24,717 nt of DNA from positions 1-24,717 of the forward strand of contig DCGY01000080.1 of the NCBI GenBank assembly GCA_002314715.1, read 5' to 3'. The DNA is from Lachnospiraceae bacterium UBA1766 (GTDB taxonomy: Bacteria; Bacillota; Clostridia; Lachnospirales; Lachnospiraceae). A program made the translations under genes and the position numbers. The stretch's first letter is position 1. The number at the start of each line of letters is the position of its first letter. The notes under the pieces are model-generated. The model did no database searches. It had not been told where the DNA came from and saw only the letters and a list, made by a program, of their open reading frames with translations. Positions 13,342-20,868 of the stretch are shown here, one piece after another.

Positions 13342-14871
13342 CTATGCCTTATGTCCGCCGATTTGGCCATTTCGCTCTATGGAGGTGGCACCCTCCTGCA
13401 AATCGGTTCCTTTTACAATGGCATTCTTGCCATAACGTTTCTTAATATCCAGCATGGCCCGTTGCATATTCCGCTCTCTGGACAGGCGCTTCTCCTGTTC
13501 CTCCTCCAGTCGGTCCCGCTCCTCATAATCCGTAAACAAATCCAGCTGTTCAAACTGTATGGTCTCCCGCTCTCCGGTTCCCTTTTCGATTTTGGCCGCC
13601 ACCACATAAATCTTTCGGGTCAAAAGATTGGGATCGATGATCCGGTCAAACAGTTCCATAACCGCCTGTACAATCAACTGTGTGGAAGCCGTTTTTTTCT
13701 TCAGGTGAATCGTTCCGTGAGCATGCTTTGGCATGGCTCTGCCATAGAAATCCACTGTCACCGGTCCCTTGTATTTCTTCATAATCTCCGGATTGGTCAG
13801 ATTTTCAATATCATACAGAACCGTCAGCACCATCTGACTTGTCACAAAGCCTTTTTCCACCATATCCAACACCAAAAGCTCTGTCATTTCCCGGACGATA
13901 ATCCTGGTTTTCTCGTAAGTATAAGGCCCCGGCAGCACCTGTCCCTGACTGATACTGTTGGTCTCCGGTTTGTAAGACTTAATATCCGAAATCCGCACCG
14001 GCTCATAGCCCCAGGCATGGTCTATCAAAAGCTCTGCATTGATACCAAAGAGACGGTACAACAGTTCCTCATTGTAATAATCCTTGGGAGAGCCCACCGA
14101 GCATCTGGCCACATCTCCCATGGTATACAGACCATTCTCCTCCAGCTTTTTGGCATAGCCTCGGCCCACCCGCCAAAAATCTGTCAGTGGTCTGTGACTC
14201 CAAAGCTTCTCCCGATAGGTTTGCTCGTTTAACTCTGCGATACGCACCCCGTCTTCGTCCGCCTTGCAGTGCTTGGCCTCAATATCCATAGCCACCTTGC
14301 ACAGATATAAATTGGTGCCGATGCCGGCTGTCGCTGTAATACCGGTAGTCCCCAAAACCTCCCTTACCATGGTTCCCGCCAATTGCCTTGGTGTCATCTT
14401 ATAGGTGGCCAGATAAGAGGTTGCATCAATAAACACCTCGTCCACGGAATACACATGGATATCTTCGGGCGCAATGTATTTGAGATAAATATTATAAATC
14501 CGGGTGCTGTAATCCATATACAGCGCCATACGGGGAGGCGCTGCAATATAGGTCAGCTCCAGAGAAGCATTCTGGTCCAATTCCGTGGCAGTAAAAGAAG
14601 ACCCGGAAAATTCCTTTCCGGGTGCTTTTATCTTTCTGTCTCGATTAACTTCTCTGACCCTTTGCACCACTTCAAACAAGCGGGCTCTTCCCGGGATTCC
14701 ATACCGTTTCAGAGAGGGGGAAACAGCCAGGCAAATCGTCTTTTCCGTACGACTCACATCTGCCACCACCAGATTGGTATTTAACGGGTCCAGTCCTCGC
14801 TCTACACACTCTACGGAAGCGTAAAAGGATTTCAGATCAATGGCAATATATACTCGCTCACGGTCCTGCAT
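13342..14871 (-). CDS. Y-family translesion DNA polymerase, UvrX/UmuC type
   Basis: The 509-residue product starts eight bases after AGGAGG (14880-14885). Catalytic metal ligands are visible: Asp12 in YIAIDLKSFYASVE and Asp144-Glu145 in YSVDEVFID. The little-finger region follows, then QLDLF at 442-446, a near-perfect sliding-clamp-binding motif, and a charged tail. An inserted segment near residues 80-120 is usual for the UvrX subgroup. The enzyme copies past DNA lesions with low fidelity at the replication fork. It heads an operon with the YolD-like gene, and a LexA box sits exactly between its -35 and -10, so SOS induction is well supported. Length and motifs indicate an intact enzyme. Confidence 0.95.
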   Translation of the reverse strand: MQDRERVYIAIDLKSFYASVECVERGLDPLNTNLVVADVSRTEKTICLAVSPSLKRYGIPGRARLFEVVQRVREVNRDRKIKAPGKEFSGSSFTATELDQNASLELTYIAAPPRMALYMDYSTRIYNIYLKYIAPEDIHVYSVDEVFIDATSYLATYKMTPRQLAGTMVREVLGTTGITATAGIGTNLYLCKVAMDIEAKHCKADEDGVRIAELNEQTYREKLWSHRPLTDFWRVGRGYAKKLEENGLYTMGDVARCSVGSPKDYYNEELLYRLFGINAELLIDHAWGYEPVRISDIKSYKPETNSISQGQVLPGPYTYEKTRIIVREMTELLVLDMVEKGFVTSQMVLTVLYDIENLTNPEIMKKYKGPVTVDFYGRAMPKHAHGTIHLKKKTASTQLIVQAVMELFDRIIDPNLLTRKIYVVAAKIEKGTGERETIQFEQLDLFTDYEERDRLEEEQEKRLSRERNMQRAMLDIKKRYGKNAIVKGTDLQEGATSIERNGQIGGHKA

Positions 14872-14891
14872 CGCTTCTTCCTCCTACATAA

Positions 14892-14920
14892 ATTATAGAA
14901 CAAACGTTCTGTTTTGTAAA
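14892..14920 (-). promoter_or_regulatory. SOS promoter of the polymerase-YolD operon
   Basis: On the minus strand TTTACA (14915-14920), 17 bases, then a perfect TATAAT (14892-14897). The spacer contains the LexA box, so repressor would block RNA polymerase directly. Confidence 0.85.
14898..14909. promoter_or_regulatory. LexA box of the polymerase operon
   Basis: GAACAAACGTTC fits GAAC-N4-GTTC and lies in the -35/-10 spacer, directly abutting the -10 box. Confidence 0.85.
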
Positions 14921-14923
14921 GGG

Positions 14924-16792
14924 TTAATTGCGGGTGTATACCATGAATTTCTCTGTTTCAAACAGTTCCGAATACTGATTCTGCTTAAGGAACCGATTCA
15001 TCAGGGCATACTTTCGATATTTCGTTTCCACCAGCACCAAAGCCTCATCCATGTCCTTGGGCATCTCTGCCAAAAACTCCTTGGTCTGTGTCTCAAAATA
15101 AGTCCTGTCCAGAATGACCACCGGGCTGTTTGCGTTTTCCTTTGCAAGCCGCTCCGACAACTGGTCCAAATCCTTTTTCATGGTCTCCCCGTTGTAGGAA
15201 TCCAAAATACACCAGAGATTGGAAGCCGGTTTCATGTCCAGATAATAGGCCAACGCCGGTATTTTTCCGTAGAGAACCACCTCCCGATCCTGCAGTTCAT
15301 AATAGGCAATGCCATCCGTTAAATCCTGCATCCACCGGGCCTTTTCCGCACTCATCTTCACACCCGCCAAAACGGGCACATTCTCTACCGTAGCCCCGAT
15401 ATTCTGCACTCCGGTGGCCTCCGCGAACTGGAAGGTCAGACCAAAGCAGACAAATTGAAACATACAGAAGAACGCCAGACATCCGCACCAGAAGGCGGCA
15501 GGAATCACCATGCGCTGTTTGCGGAGTCCGTATACAAATAATTTCCAAAGCTCCCATAACAAATATGGGCCGGCCAGGAACAAATTATTCATGCTGGGAT
15601 AAATATTATTATTACTTCCAAGGGCACTAAGCAGAAGAATGAGAATGACCATTCCGCTGATCAGCTTCTCGGGAAGAGACACCTTCTTTTGCAAAATTCG
15701 AATCGCTGCCACAATCATTGCTCCCAGCATAAACAAGGCTGCCGGGCGATAAATGGGATCGTAGCTGTAATACAAATCGGAGCTGAAGCCTCTGGTACAT
15801 ACCCAGTACAGCAGGGCCGCCATGGCAATCACACAGGCCATAATCTCCACACCCTTTGCCAGCTTCCCGGAAATCCATTTCTGCTTCTCACAAAGCACTG
15901 TCACCACCGTTGCCCCTACCAGGAAAATCAGCATACGACTAACCCAATAGGCCAAATCCAAATAGGGGTAAATCATTCCCCTAAGCATAGCCAGCGGCGT
16001 ATAATCCGTGGCACTTTCGGTCATGCCAAACAGCCGTTGAATTCCCTCTACATAGGCAGAGAAGCCGTACTTCACGCTGATGAATCCAAGAATCACCGCA
16101 AGAGCTGCCAAAAAGCCCAGAACACACCACAGGGTATCGAACCCTATGCGGGCCAGTGGATTTTTCTTTTCTTCCATTCCCCACAAAATACCGAAGGCCC
16201 ATACTGCCAAAATCATTCCCACCTCCGGCAGATTGGAAAAGCGGACGAACACATTGATTCCAAGGCAGACCCCGGCAAGAAACAGCCATTTTCGATTTTC
16301 AAGCACCAGACCCCGATACACCAGAACCGAAGCCAGCAGGAAAAACAGATAGGTCAGATAGTCATATAATTTCGCCGTAGGACACCAGCAAAGGCTTAAG
16401 GCAATTTCCTCTCCCAGGAATGCCGCAAAGCGATTGATTCCAAGCCTTCCGGTGCAGAAAAAATATCCTATGGTAGCCAATCCAAAGGGCAGTAAGGCGG
16501 TGTAGCAATTCATTCCCACCAAGGTATTGCCAAAAGGCAGGCAGGTTAGCACATGGCCAACTATTTCGGACAAATAGGTAGAAAAAAACCACATGGAATC
16601 CCGATAGCCGCTGTACAAAAAACGAAAATTTCCGTAGTTGTAGCCCGTATCCCACAAGTCCAGTCCCCAGGTCACATGTCGAAGGGGGTACAGCAAAAAA
16701 AACAGTACCGCCAACGCATCGAACAGGTATTGTATTTTTTTTGAATGCAAAAACATTTCGGTTTTCTGATTCATAAAATAACTTCTTTCCAT
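14924..16792 (-). CDS. Polytopic membrane protein, possible GT-C-type glycosyltransferase
   Basis: The 622-residue product has many membrane segments from about residue 22 to 470 and then a soluble C-terminal part of about 150 residues, probably outside the membrane. DLWDTGYNYGNF (45-56), at the first extracytoplasmic loop, resembles the acidic loop motif of GT-C glycosyltransferases that use lipid-linked sugars; this is a weak inference and no closer family is recognised. The first ATG lies six bases after the stop of the acyltransferase gene with no ribosome site, fitting coupled translation; a second ATG at 16772-16774 is also possible. Together with the acyltransferase it may modify a cell-surface glycan. 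Confidence 0.75.
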   Translation of the reverse strand: MERSYFMNQKTEMFLHSKKIQYLFDALAVLFFLLYPLRHVTWGLDLWDTGYNYGNFRFLYSGYRDSMWFFSTYLSEIVGHVLTCLPFGNTLVGMNCYTALLPFGLATIGYFFCTGRLGINRFAAFLGEEIALSLCWCPTAKLYDYLTYLFFLLASVLVYRGLVLENRKWLFLAGVCLGINVFVRFSNLPEVGMILAVWAFGILWGMEEKKNPLARIGFDTLWCVLGFLAALAVILGFISVKYGFSAYVEGIQRLFGMTESATDYTPLAMLRGMIYPYLDLAYWVSRMLIFLVGATVVTVLCEKQKWISGKLAKGVEIMACVIAMAALLYWVCTRGFSSDLYYSYDPIYRPAALFMLGAMIVAAIRILQKKVSLPEKLISGMVILILLLSALGSNNNIYPSMNNLFLAGPYLLWELWKLFVYGLRKQRMVIPAAFWCGCLAFFCMFQFVCFGLTFQFAEATGVQNIGATVENVPVLAGVKMSAEKARWMQDLTDGIAYYELQDREVVLYGKIPALAYYLDMKPASNLWCILDSYNGETMKKDLDQLSERLAKENANSPVVILDRTYFETQTKEFLAEMPKDMDEALVLVETKYRKYALMNRFLKQNQYSELFETEKFMVYTRN

Positions 16793-16798
16793 GACATT

Positions 16799-17950
16799 TT
16801 ATTTTTGTGCAAACGCCTCGTCTGCCTGATTCACCAAATTCATAAGCGAACAGTAAGGTTTTGCCTTTAACAACAGCTTATGCAATCCCTGCATTGCAAG
16901 GAGACGCACTTTTTCCACGCAAATGCCCAGGGCAAACATTCCCACCGCAGCCAATACAGTGGTACCCAAAAGCAGAAAAACGCTGTCTACCTTTGAGGCT
17001 CCAAACCACTCCTGCCATACATACCGAAGGCCCAGATTTTCGTGAAGCAGATAAACCCCCAGCGTCAGTCCGCCCAGCTTTCCAACCGTCCTGCATACCT
17101 TGCCATCCTTTGGAATGCCAAGGAAGGCCCCAAATAAGCCCAAGGAGGCAACGAGCGGGAATAAGTGGTTATATTCCATACTAACGCCCAAAAGGCCCTC
17201 AAAATGGCCTGTACGGCTGTAGGCGAAGGCCAAAGCAAACATCTCTGCCAGATTCAGGGCGGTACCTAAGAGAAACAAAAGAATTCCCCGTCCCTTTTTC
17301 TCCAAAACGCCCCCTCCGAATTTGCGGAGATAGGCAGCCAGTACAAAGACACAAATGTACCACAGCACATCATAGCCTTTTTTATCCATGGTAAAACGGA
17401 AGGGCAAAACCGTTTTCCCGATGCTGAAGAACAACAGTAAAATCGCCAGAACGATTCTGTGCTGTTTTTTGGTCAAATCCCGAACCCCTTTTCCCAGCAG
17501 GGGAAGCAGAATATAGAAATAAACATATGCCGTCAAAAACCAATAGTGTTCCATCCCCACAGGAAACAACAGCTGCAGATAGTAATAAGTATTCACCTCT
17601 GCTGCCGGCACCAAACCAAGCAGTACCGCCAGCACGCCGATTCCCACGGAATAGGTCCAAATCTGCAACAGGAGTTTCAAAAGTCTGGACAGCTTAAATC
17701 CGGACTCACACAAAAAATAACCGCTGATGAGCATATACACATTCACGGCCACAATGCAAAATGCCTCGATTCCCCAAGCCACCAAACCATAACCGGTCAC
17801 CGGATTTTCGGTGAGGCTGCACAGCAGATTTCCTTTTCCCAAATAATGCAAAACCACCACCATAAGCATGGCCACAACCCGGAGGAACTCCAGATTGTAC
17901 ATCCGCTTATCGGTCTTATTTTTATCCATTAAAATCGTTTCCTGATTCAT
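16799..17950 (-). CDS. Acyltransferase 3 family membrane protein
   Basis: The 383-residue product opens with NLEFLRVVAMLMVVVLHYLG (residues 19-38), with the conserved Arg24 and His35 of acyltransferase-3 (OafA/WecH-like) proteins, and has about ten membrane segments. Such proteins move acetyl or other acyl groups onto sugars of surface polysaccharides or peptidoglycan; the acceptor here is unknown. AAAGG ten bases and AGGAGG fifteen bases before the ATG serve as ribosome sites. Its promoter is one half of a mirror-image divergent promoter shared with the AraC gene. It is followed after six bases by the GT-C-like membrane gene, so the pair is an operon. Confidence 0.9.
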   Translation of the reverse strand: MNQETILMDKNKTDKRMYNLEFLRVVAMLMVVVLHYLGKGNLLCSLTENPVTGYGLVAWGIEAFCIVAVNVYMLISGYFLCESGFKLSRLLKLLLQIWTYSVGIGVLAVLLGLVPAAEVNTYYYLQLLFPVGMEHYWFLTAYVYFYILLPLLGKGVRDLTKKQHRIVLAILLLFFSIGKTVLPFRFTMDKKGYDVLWYICVFVLAAYLRKFGGGVLEKKGRGILLFLLGTALNLAEMFALAFAYSRTGHFEGLLGVSMEYNHLFPLVASLGLFGAFLGIPKDGKVCRTVGKLGGLTLGVYLLHENLGLRYVWQEWFGASKVDSVFLLLGTTVLAAVGMFALGICVEKVRLLAMQGLHKLLLKAKPYCSLMNLVNQADEAFAQK

Positions 17951-17978
17951 TGTTCACGCACCTTTCCTCCTTGATTTT

Positions 17979-18007
17979 AGTATAAACCATTGACCGCATT
18001 CTTTCAA
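17979..18007 (-). promoter_or_regulatory. Promoter of the acyltransferase operon
   Basis: On the minus strand TTGAAA (18002-18007), 17 bases, TATACT (17979-17984). Predicted start near 17972, leaving a leader of about 22 bases that begins with the AAGGAGG sequence. Confidence 0.75.
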
Positions 18008-18018
18008 TGGTTTATACT
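17990..18018 (+). promoter_or_regulatory. Promoter of the AraC regulator
   Basis: TTGACC (17990-17995), 17 bases, TATACT (18013-18018). Predicted start near 18025, which favours the ATG at 18059 over the one at 18032. Confidence 0.75.
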
Positions 18019-18058
18019 AAAATCACTTTGAATGATTCACATTTCGGGAGAAAAAATC

Positions 18059-18895
18059 ATGCTAGCAGTTGACTTTGTGGGATACAGTGCCGTTCATGAT
18101 GAAGGCTTTTATTACAATATTGGCGGTGGCCATGATTTCTATCTGATGGTCCTTACCGCATCCCCTGCCCAATTCTGGGTAGACGGACAAATGCGCACCT
18201 ACCCCGCCAACTCTTTCATTCTCTATGCTCCCGGTGCATATATCTGCTATTCCGCAGCGAAGGAGGTCTACAAAAATGACTGGCTGCGTTTCCGTACGGA
18301 CGAATCCTTTATCAAGGATTTCCCTCTGCAAAATGTTCCCTTTTCCGTAACCGACCCGGAATATTTGCATTCCCTGTTCAAGCTCATCACCTGGGAATCT
18401 TCTTTTACTTCCGCCAACAGCGAATTGATTCTCTCCCACCTTTTGACCTCTCTTTGCTTTAAGCTGCAGGGTTGTCTGGGTGAGGGCATTGATGCCAACT
18501 CTCACGCATCAATGATTATCGCGCTTCGCAAAAAAATATACAATAACCCGCAGCTTCCCTGGAGTGTCAAGCAAATGGCTGACGAGCTCCATTTAAGTGC
18601 GGGCTATTTACAAATGCTTTATAAAAATATGTTTGGCTCCTCCTGCATGGACGATGTCATCGAGGGACGTCTTCGTCGTGCCAAGGACCAGCTGGCCAGC
18701 TCCTCCAAATCCGTTTTTGATGTGGCGGAAGACTGCGGTTATCACAATGTAGAGCATTTCTGCCGTCAGTTCCGACAGTACATCGGTTGCTCCCCCAGTC
18801 AGTACCGTAAGGCCTCCCGCCTCAGCACGGCCAAGGTTTCACCCGATCATATCAATCTGGGCGGTTTGGAACTTACCGAACAAAACAATCCATAA
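18059..18895 (+). CDS. AraC-family transcriptional regulator
   Basis: The 278-residue product starts at the ATG at 18059, eight bases after GGGAG; an earlier in-frame ATG at 18032 is only about seven bases from the predicted transcription start and has no ribosome site. Residues 1-100 form the beta-rich AraC-type ligand domain (YPANSFILYAPGAYICY is its typical strand pattern). Residues 165-250 are the double helix-turn-helix, ending in the family signature GYHNVEHFCRQF and GCSPSQYR. It probably senses a sugar or related small molecule. Candidate targets are its own divergent promoter with the acyltransferase operon, or the GH43-GH31 operon next door, whose last gene it overlaps tail to tail by 23 bases. 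Confidence 0.9.
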   Translation: MLAVDFVGYSAVHDEGFYYNIGGGHDFYLMVLTASPAQFWVDGQMRTYPANSFILYAPGAYICYSAAKEVYKNDWLRFRTDESFIKDFPLQNVPFSVTDPEYLHSLFKLITWESSFTSANSELILSHLLTSLCFKLQGCLGEGIDANSHASMIIALRKKIYNNPQLPWSVKQMADELHLSAGYLQMLYKNMFGSSCMDDVIEGRLRRAKDQLASSSKSVFDVAEDCGYHNVEHFCRQFRQYIGCSPSQYRKASRLSTAKVSPDHINLGGLELTEQNNP

Positions 18896-20855
18896 CTTTA
18901 CTGCCTTCTTTTACGAAAGCAATAAACTCATCTATCTGCGCGGTACAGGGAATGGTCTGTCCGCCTTCATAAATCTTTCCGTCTCTGGTGAAAACCCATT
19001 TTCCCTTAGGCAAATAAACCTCTCTCTGGGTTCTTCCCTGTTCATAAATCGGTGCAAACAGGATGTCCGGTCCGTACATGTACTGATCCTCCAAGGTATA
19101 GCAAACGGAATCTTCCCAATTATCCCAAAACATAGGGCGCATAATAGGTGCACCGGTACTGCTGTTTTCATCCATACAGCTACAGGTATAATCCTTCAGA
19201 CGTTCCCGCAGTTCGATCAGATTTTTCAAAACAGGATAATTCTTTTCGCCAAAGCACCAAATCTCATTATCTCCGCCACTGCTTTCTTTTACGCCGGGAT
19301 GTCTTTCCACATGATAGGAAGGACGCTTTCTCACTCCATGGAGACGCATAACGGGACAGAACAATCCAAACTGGAACCATCTTACAATCAACTCCCGGAA
19401 ATAGTCGCTTTCAATATCTCCGCTGTGGAAGCCGCCAATGTCGGAATTCCACCAGGGAATACCGCACATGGCCATGGAAAGACCACTCTTAATACTCATC
19501 TTCAGATTCTCAAAGGTAGAAGCAATATCTCCGTTCCAAACCACGGCACCGAAGCGTTGAGAGCCGGGATAAGCCGCTCTGGTAAGGGATACAACCTCTT
19601 CTTCTCCCTCTTTTTTCATTCCATCATAAATCAGCTTGGAATAATAAAAGGGATATAACTGGGCGGTCTGTGCACCATTGCCCAGATAATATTTTAAATG
19701 GCCCGGCTGTTGGGGATGAACCTCCGGCTCCGCCTCATCCAACCAGAAGGTTTTAATGCCGTAATCATAATAATTCTTTTTAATCTTCTCCCAGACAAAT
19801 TCTCTTGTCTCCGGATTCATGGCATCGATAAAGGTCTGCTGTCCATAGAAATCAAAGGTTCCGAACTGTCCGTTTTCTGTGCGAACCAGCATATTGCCAT
19901 CATTCATCTCCCGATAATTCTCGCTGGCAGGATTGATGGTGGGCCAGATGGAAACCACCGGCTTTACTCCAAGCTCCTGAAGTTCCTCACACATGGCTTT
20001 GGGATCCGGCCAGTACTTGGGGTCAAACTTCCATTCTCCCTGCTCGGTCCAGTGGAAGTAATCAATGACAATGGCATCCAGGGGAATGCCACGCTTCTTG
20101 TATTCTCTGGCTACCGCCAGCAAATCTTCCTGACTCTCATAGCGAAGCTTACACTGCCAAAAGCCGGCTGCCCATCTTGGGAATTTCGGTGCATAACCGG
20201 TTAAGTCGCAATAAAGCTTCATGGTTTCCGCAGGAGTTTCTCCCGCATACAAAAACAAATCTGCCTGATAAGCGCTGTCTGCCACAAACATGGTATGATT
20301 TCCGGTGGTCTCACATCTGCCGGGGGCCGGATTATTCCAAAGCATTCCGTATCCCAACGAAGAATAGAGTACAGGCAGGGTAGACTTGGTATTGTAATGA
20401 ATGATTTCGCAGGAAGATCCCTTGCGGTCAAACAAGTCCTCCTGCTCCTGTCCCATCCCGTAAAAATGCTCTCCGGGATTTGCATGGAAAATCATTTTAA
20501 TACGGTAATGGTCTCCCTCCGTGTGAATATTTCGATTGGTGTAATCTCCTTCGTATTTGGTGCGAAGAATTTCTTTCCCATCCTTGTAATAATTGATGAG
20601 CCCGCTGCTCCAGCCGGTACCAATATCCACGGTTGCACTTATATGACCGTTACGAATGGTTGCCCTTTGCTCGTTTCCCTCTACCACACAGGTATCCTGT
20701 GTAACGGGAGGCAACACGGTCCAGTTCTCGTCCAACAAGGTATTATTCTTGGTACTTCGAATACGCAGACAATCCTTTCCGTAAGGCTCAATCACCGTAA
20801 GTTCATCGCGACGTCTGTAAATTAATCTTTTCTCTTCGATAAAGATATTTTTCAT
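18873..20855 (-). CDS. GH31 alpha-glycosidase, alpha-xylosidase/alpha-glucosidase type
   Basis: The 660-residue product starts at the ATG at 20853-20855, eight bases after GGGAG; an upstream ATG at 20876 overlaps the preceding gene and is disfavoured. It has the N-terminal GH31 beta-sandwich, then the barrel with GFWQCKLRY (231-239), VIDYFHW (263-269), the nucleophile Asp373 in WLDEAEPE and the acid/base Asp443 in WNGDIASTF. The WLD-x-x-EPE form is common among alpha-xylosidases and transferring alpha-glucosidases, so xyloglucan- or alpha-glucan-derived oligosaccharides are likely substrates; the choice is not certain. No signal peptide. It follows the GH43 gene by 13 bases, making a two-gene operon. 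Confidence 0.9.
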   Translation of the reverse strand: MKNIFIEEKRLIYRRRDELTVIEPYGKDCLRIRSTKNNTLLDENWTVLPPVTQDTCVVEGNEQRATIRNGHISATVDIGTGWSSGLINYYKDGKEILRTKYEGDYTNRNIHTEGDHYRIKMIFHANPGEHFYGMGQEQEDLFDRKGSSCEIIHYNTKSTLPVLYSSLGYGMLWNNPAPGRCETTGNHTMFVADSAYQADLFLYAGETPAETMKLYCDLTGYAPKFPRWAAGFWQCKLRYESQEDLLAVAREYKKRGIPLDAIVIDYFHWTEQGEWKFDPKYWPDPKAMCEELQELGVKPVVSIWPTINPASENYREMNDGNMLVRTENGQFGTFDFYGQQTFIDAMNPETREFVWEKIKKNYYDYGIKTFWLDEAEPEVHPQQPGHLKYYLGNGAQTAQLYPFYYSKLIYDGMKKEGEEEVVSLTRAAYPGSQRFGAVVWNGDIASTFENLKMSIKSGLSMAMCGIPWWNSDIGGFHSGDIESDYFRELIVRWFQFGLFCPVMRLHGVRKRPSYHVERHPGVKESSGGDNEIWCFGEKNYPVLKNLIELRERLKDYTCSCMDENSSTGAPIMRPMFWDNWEDSVCYTLEDQYMYGPDILFAPIYEQGRTQREVYLPKGKWVFTRDGKIYEGGQTIPCTAQIDEFIAFVKEGSKVMDCFVR

Positions 20856-20868
20856 TCTTTCCACTCCC

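Larger units (their letters stand above)
17972..18025. repeat. Perfect 22-bp inverted repeat forming the divergent promoter region
   Basis: Arms 17972-17993 and 18004-18025 are exact reverse complements with a ten-base spacer. Each arm contains the -10 box of one promoter and most of the -35 box of the other. Key parts are TTTAGTATAAACCATTGA on the left and its complement on the right. Confidence 0.9.

Noticed and set aside
13351..14232. 293-codon plus-strand frame opposite the Y-family polymerase
   Set aside because: It is antisense to a clearly intact polymerase with all catalytic motifs; the translation has no recognisable family pattern.
15689..16369. 226-codon plus-strand frame opposite the membrane protein
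   Set aside because: Its His/Asn/Gln-rich composition is the usual antisense image of a hydrophobic membrane gene.
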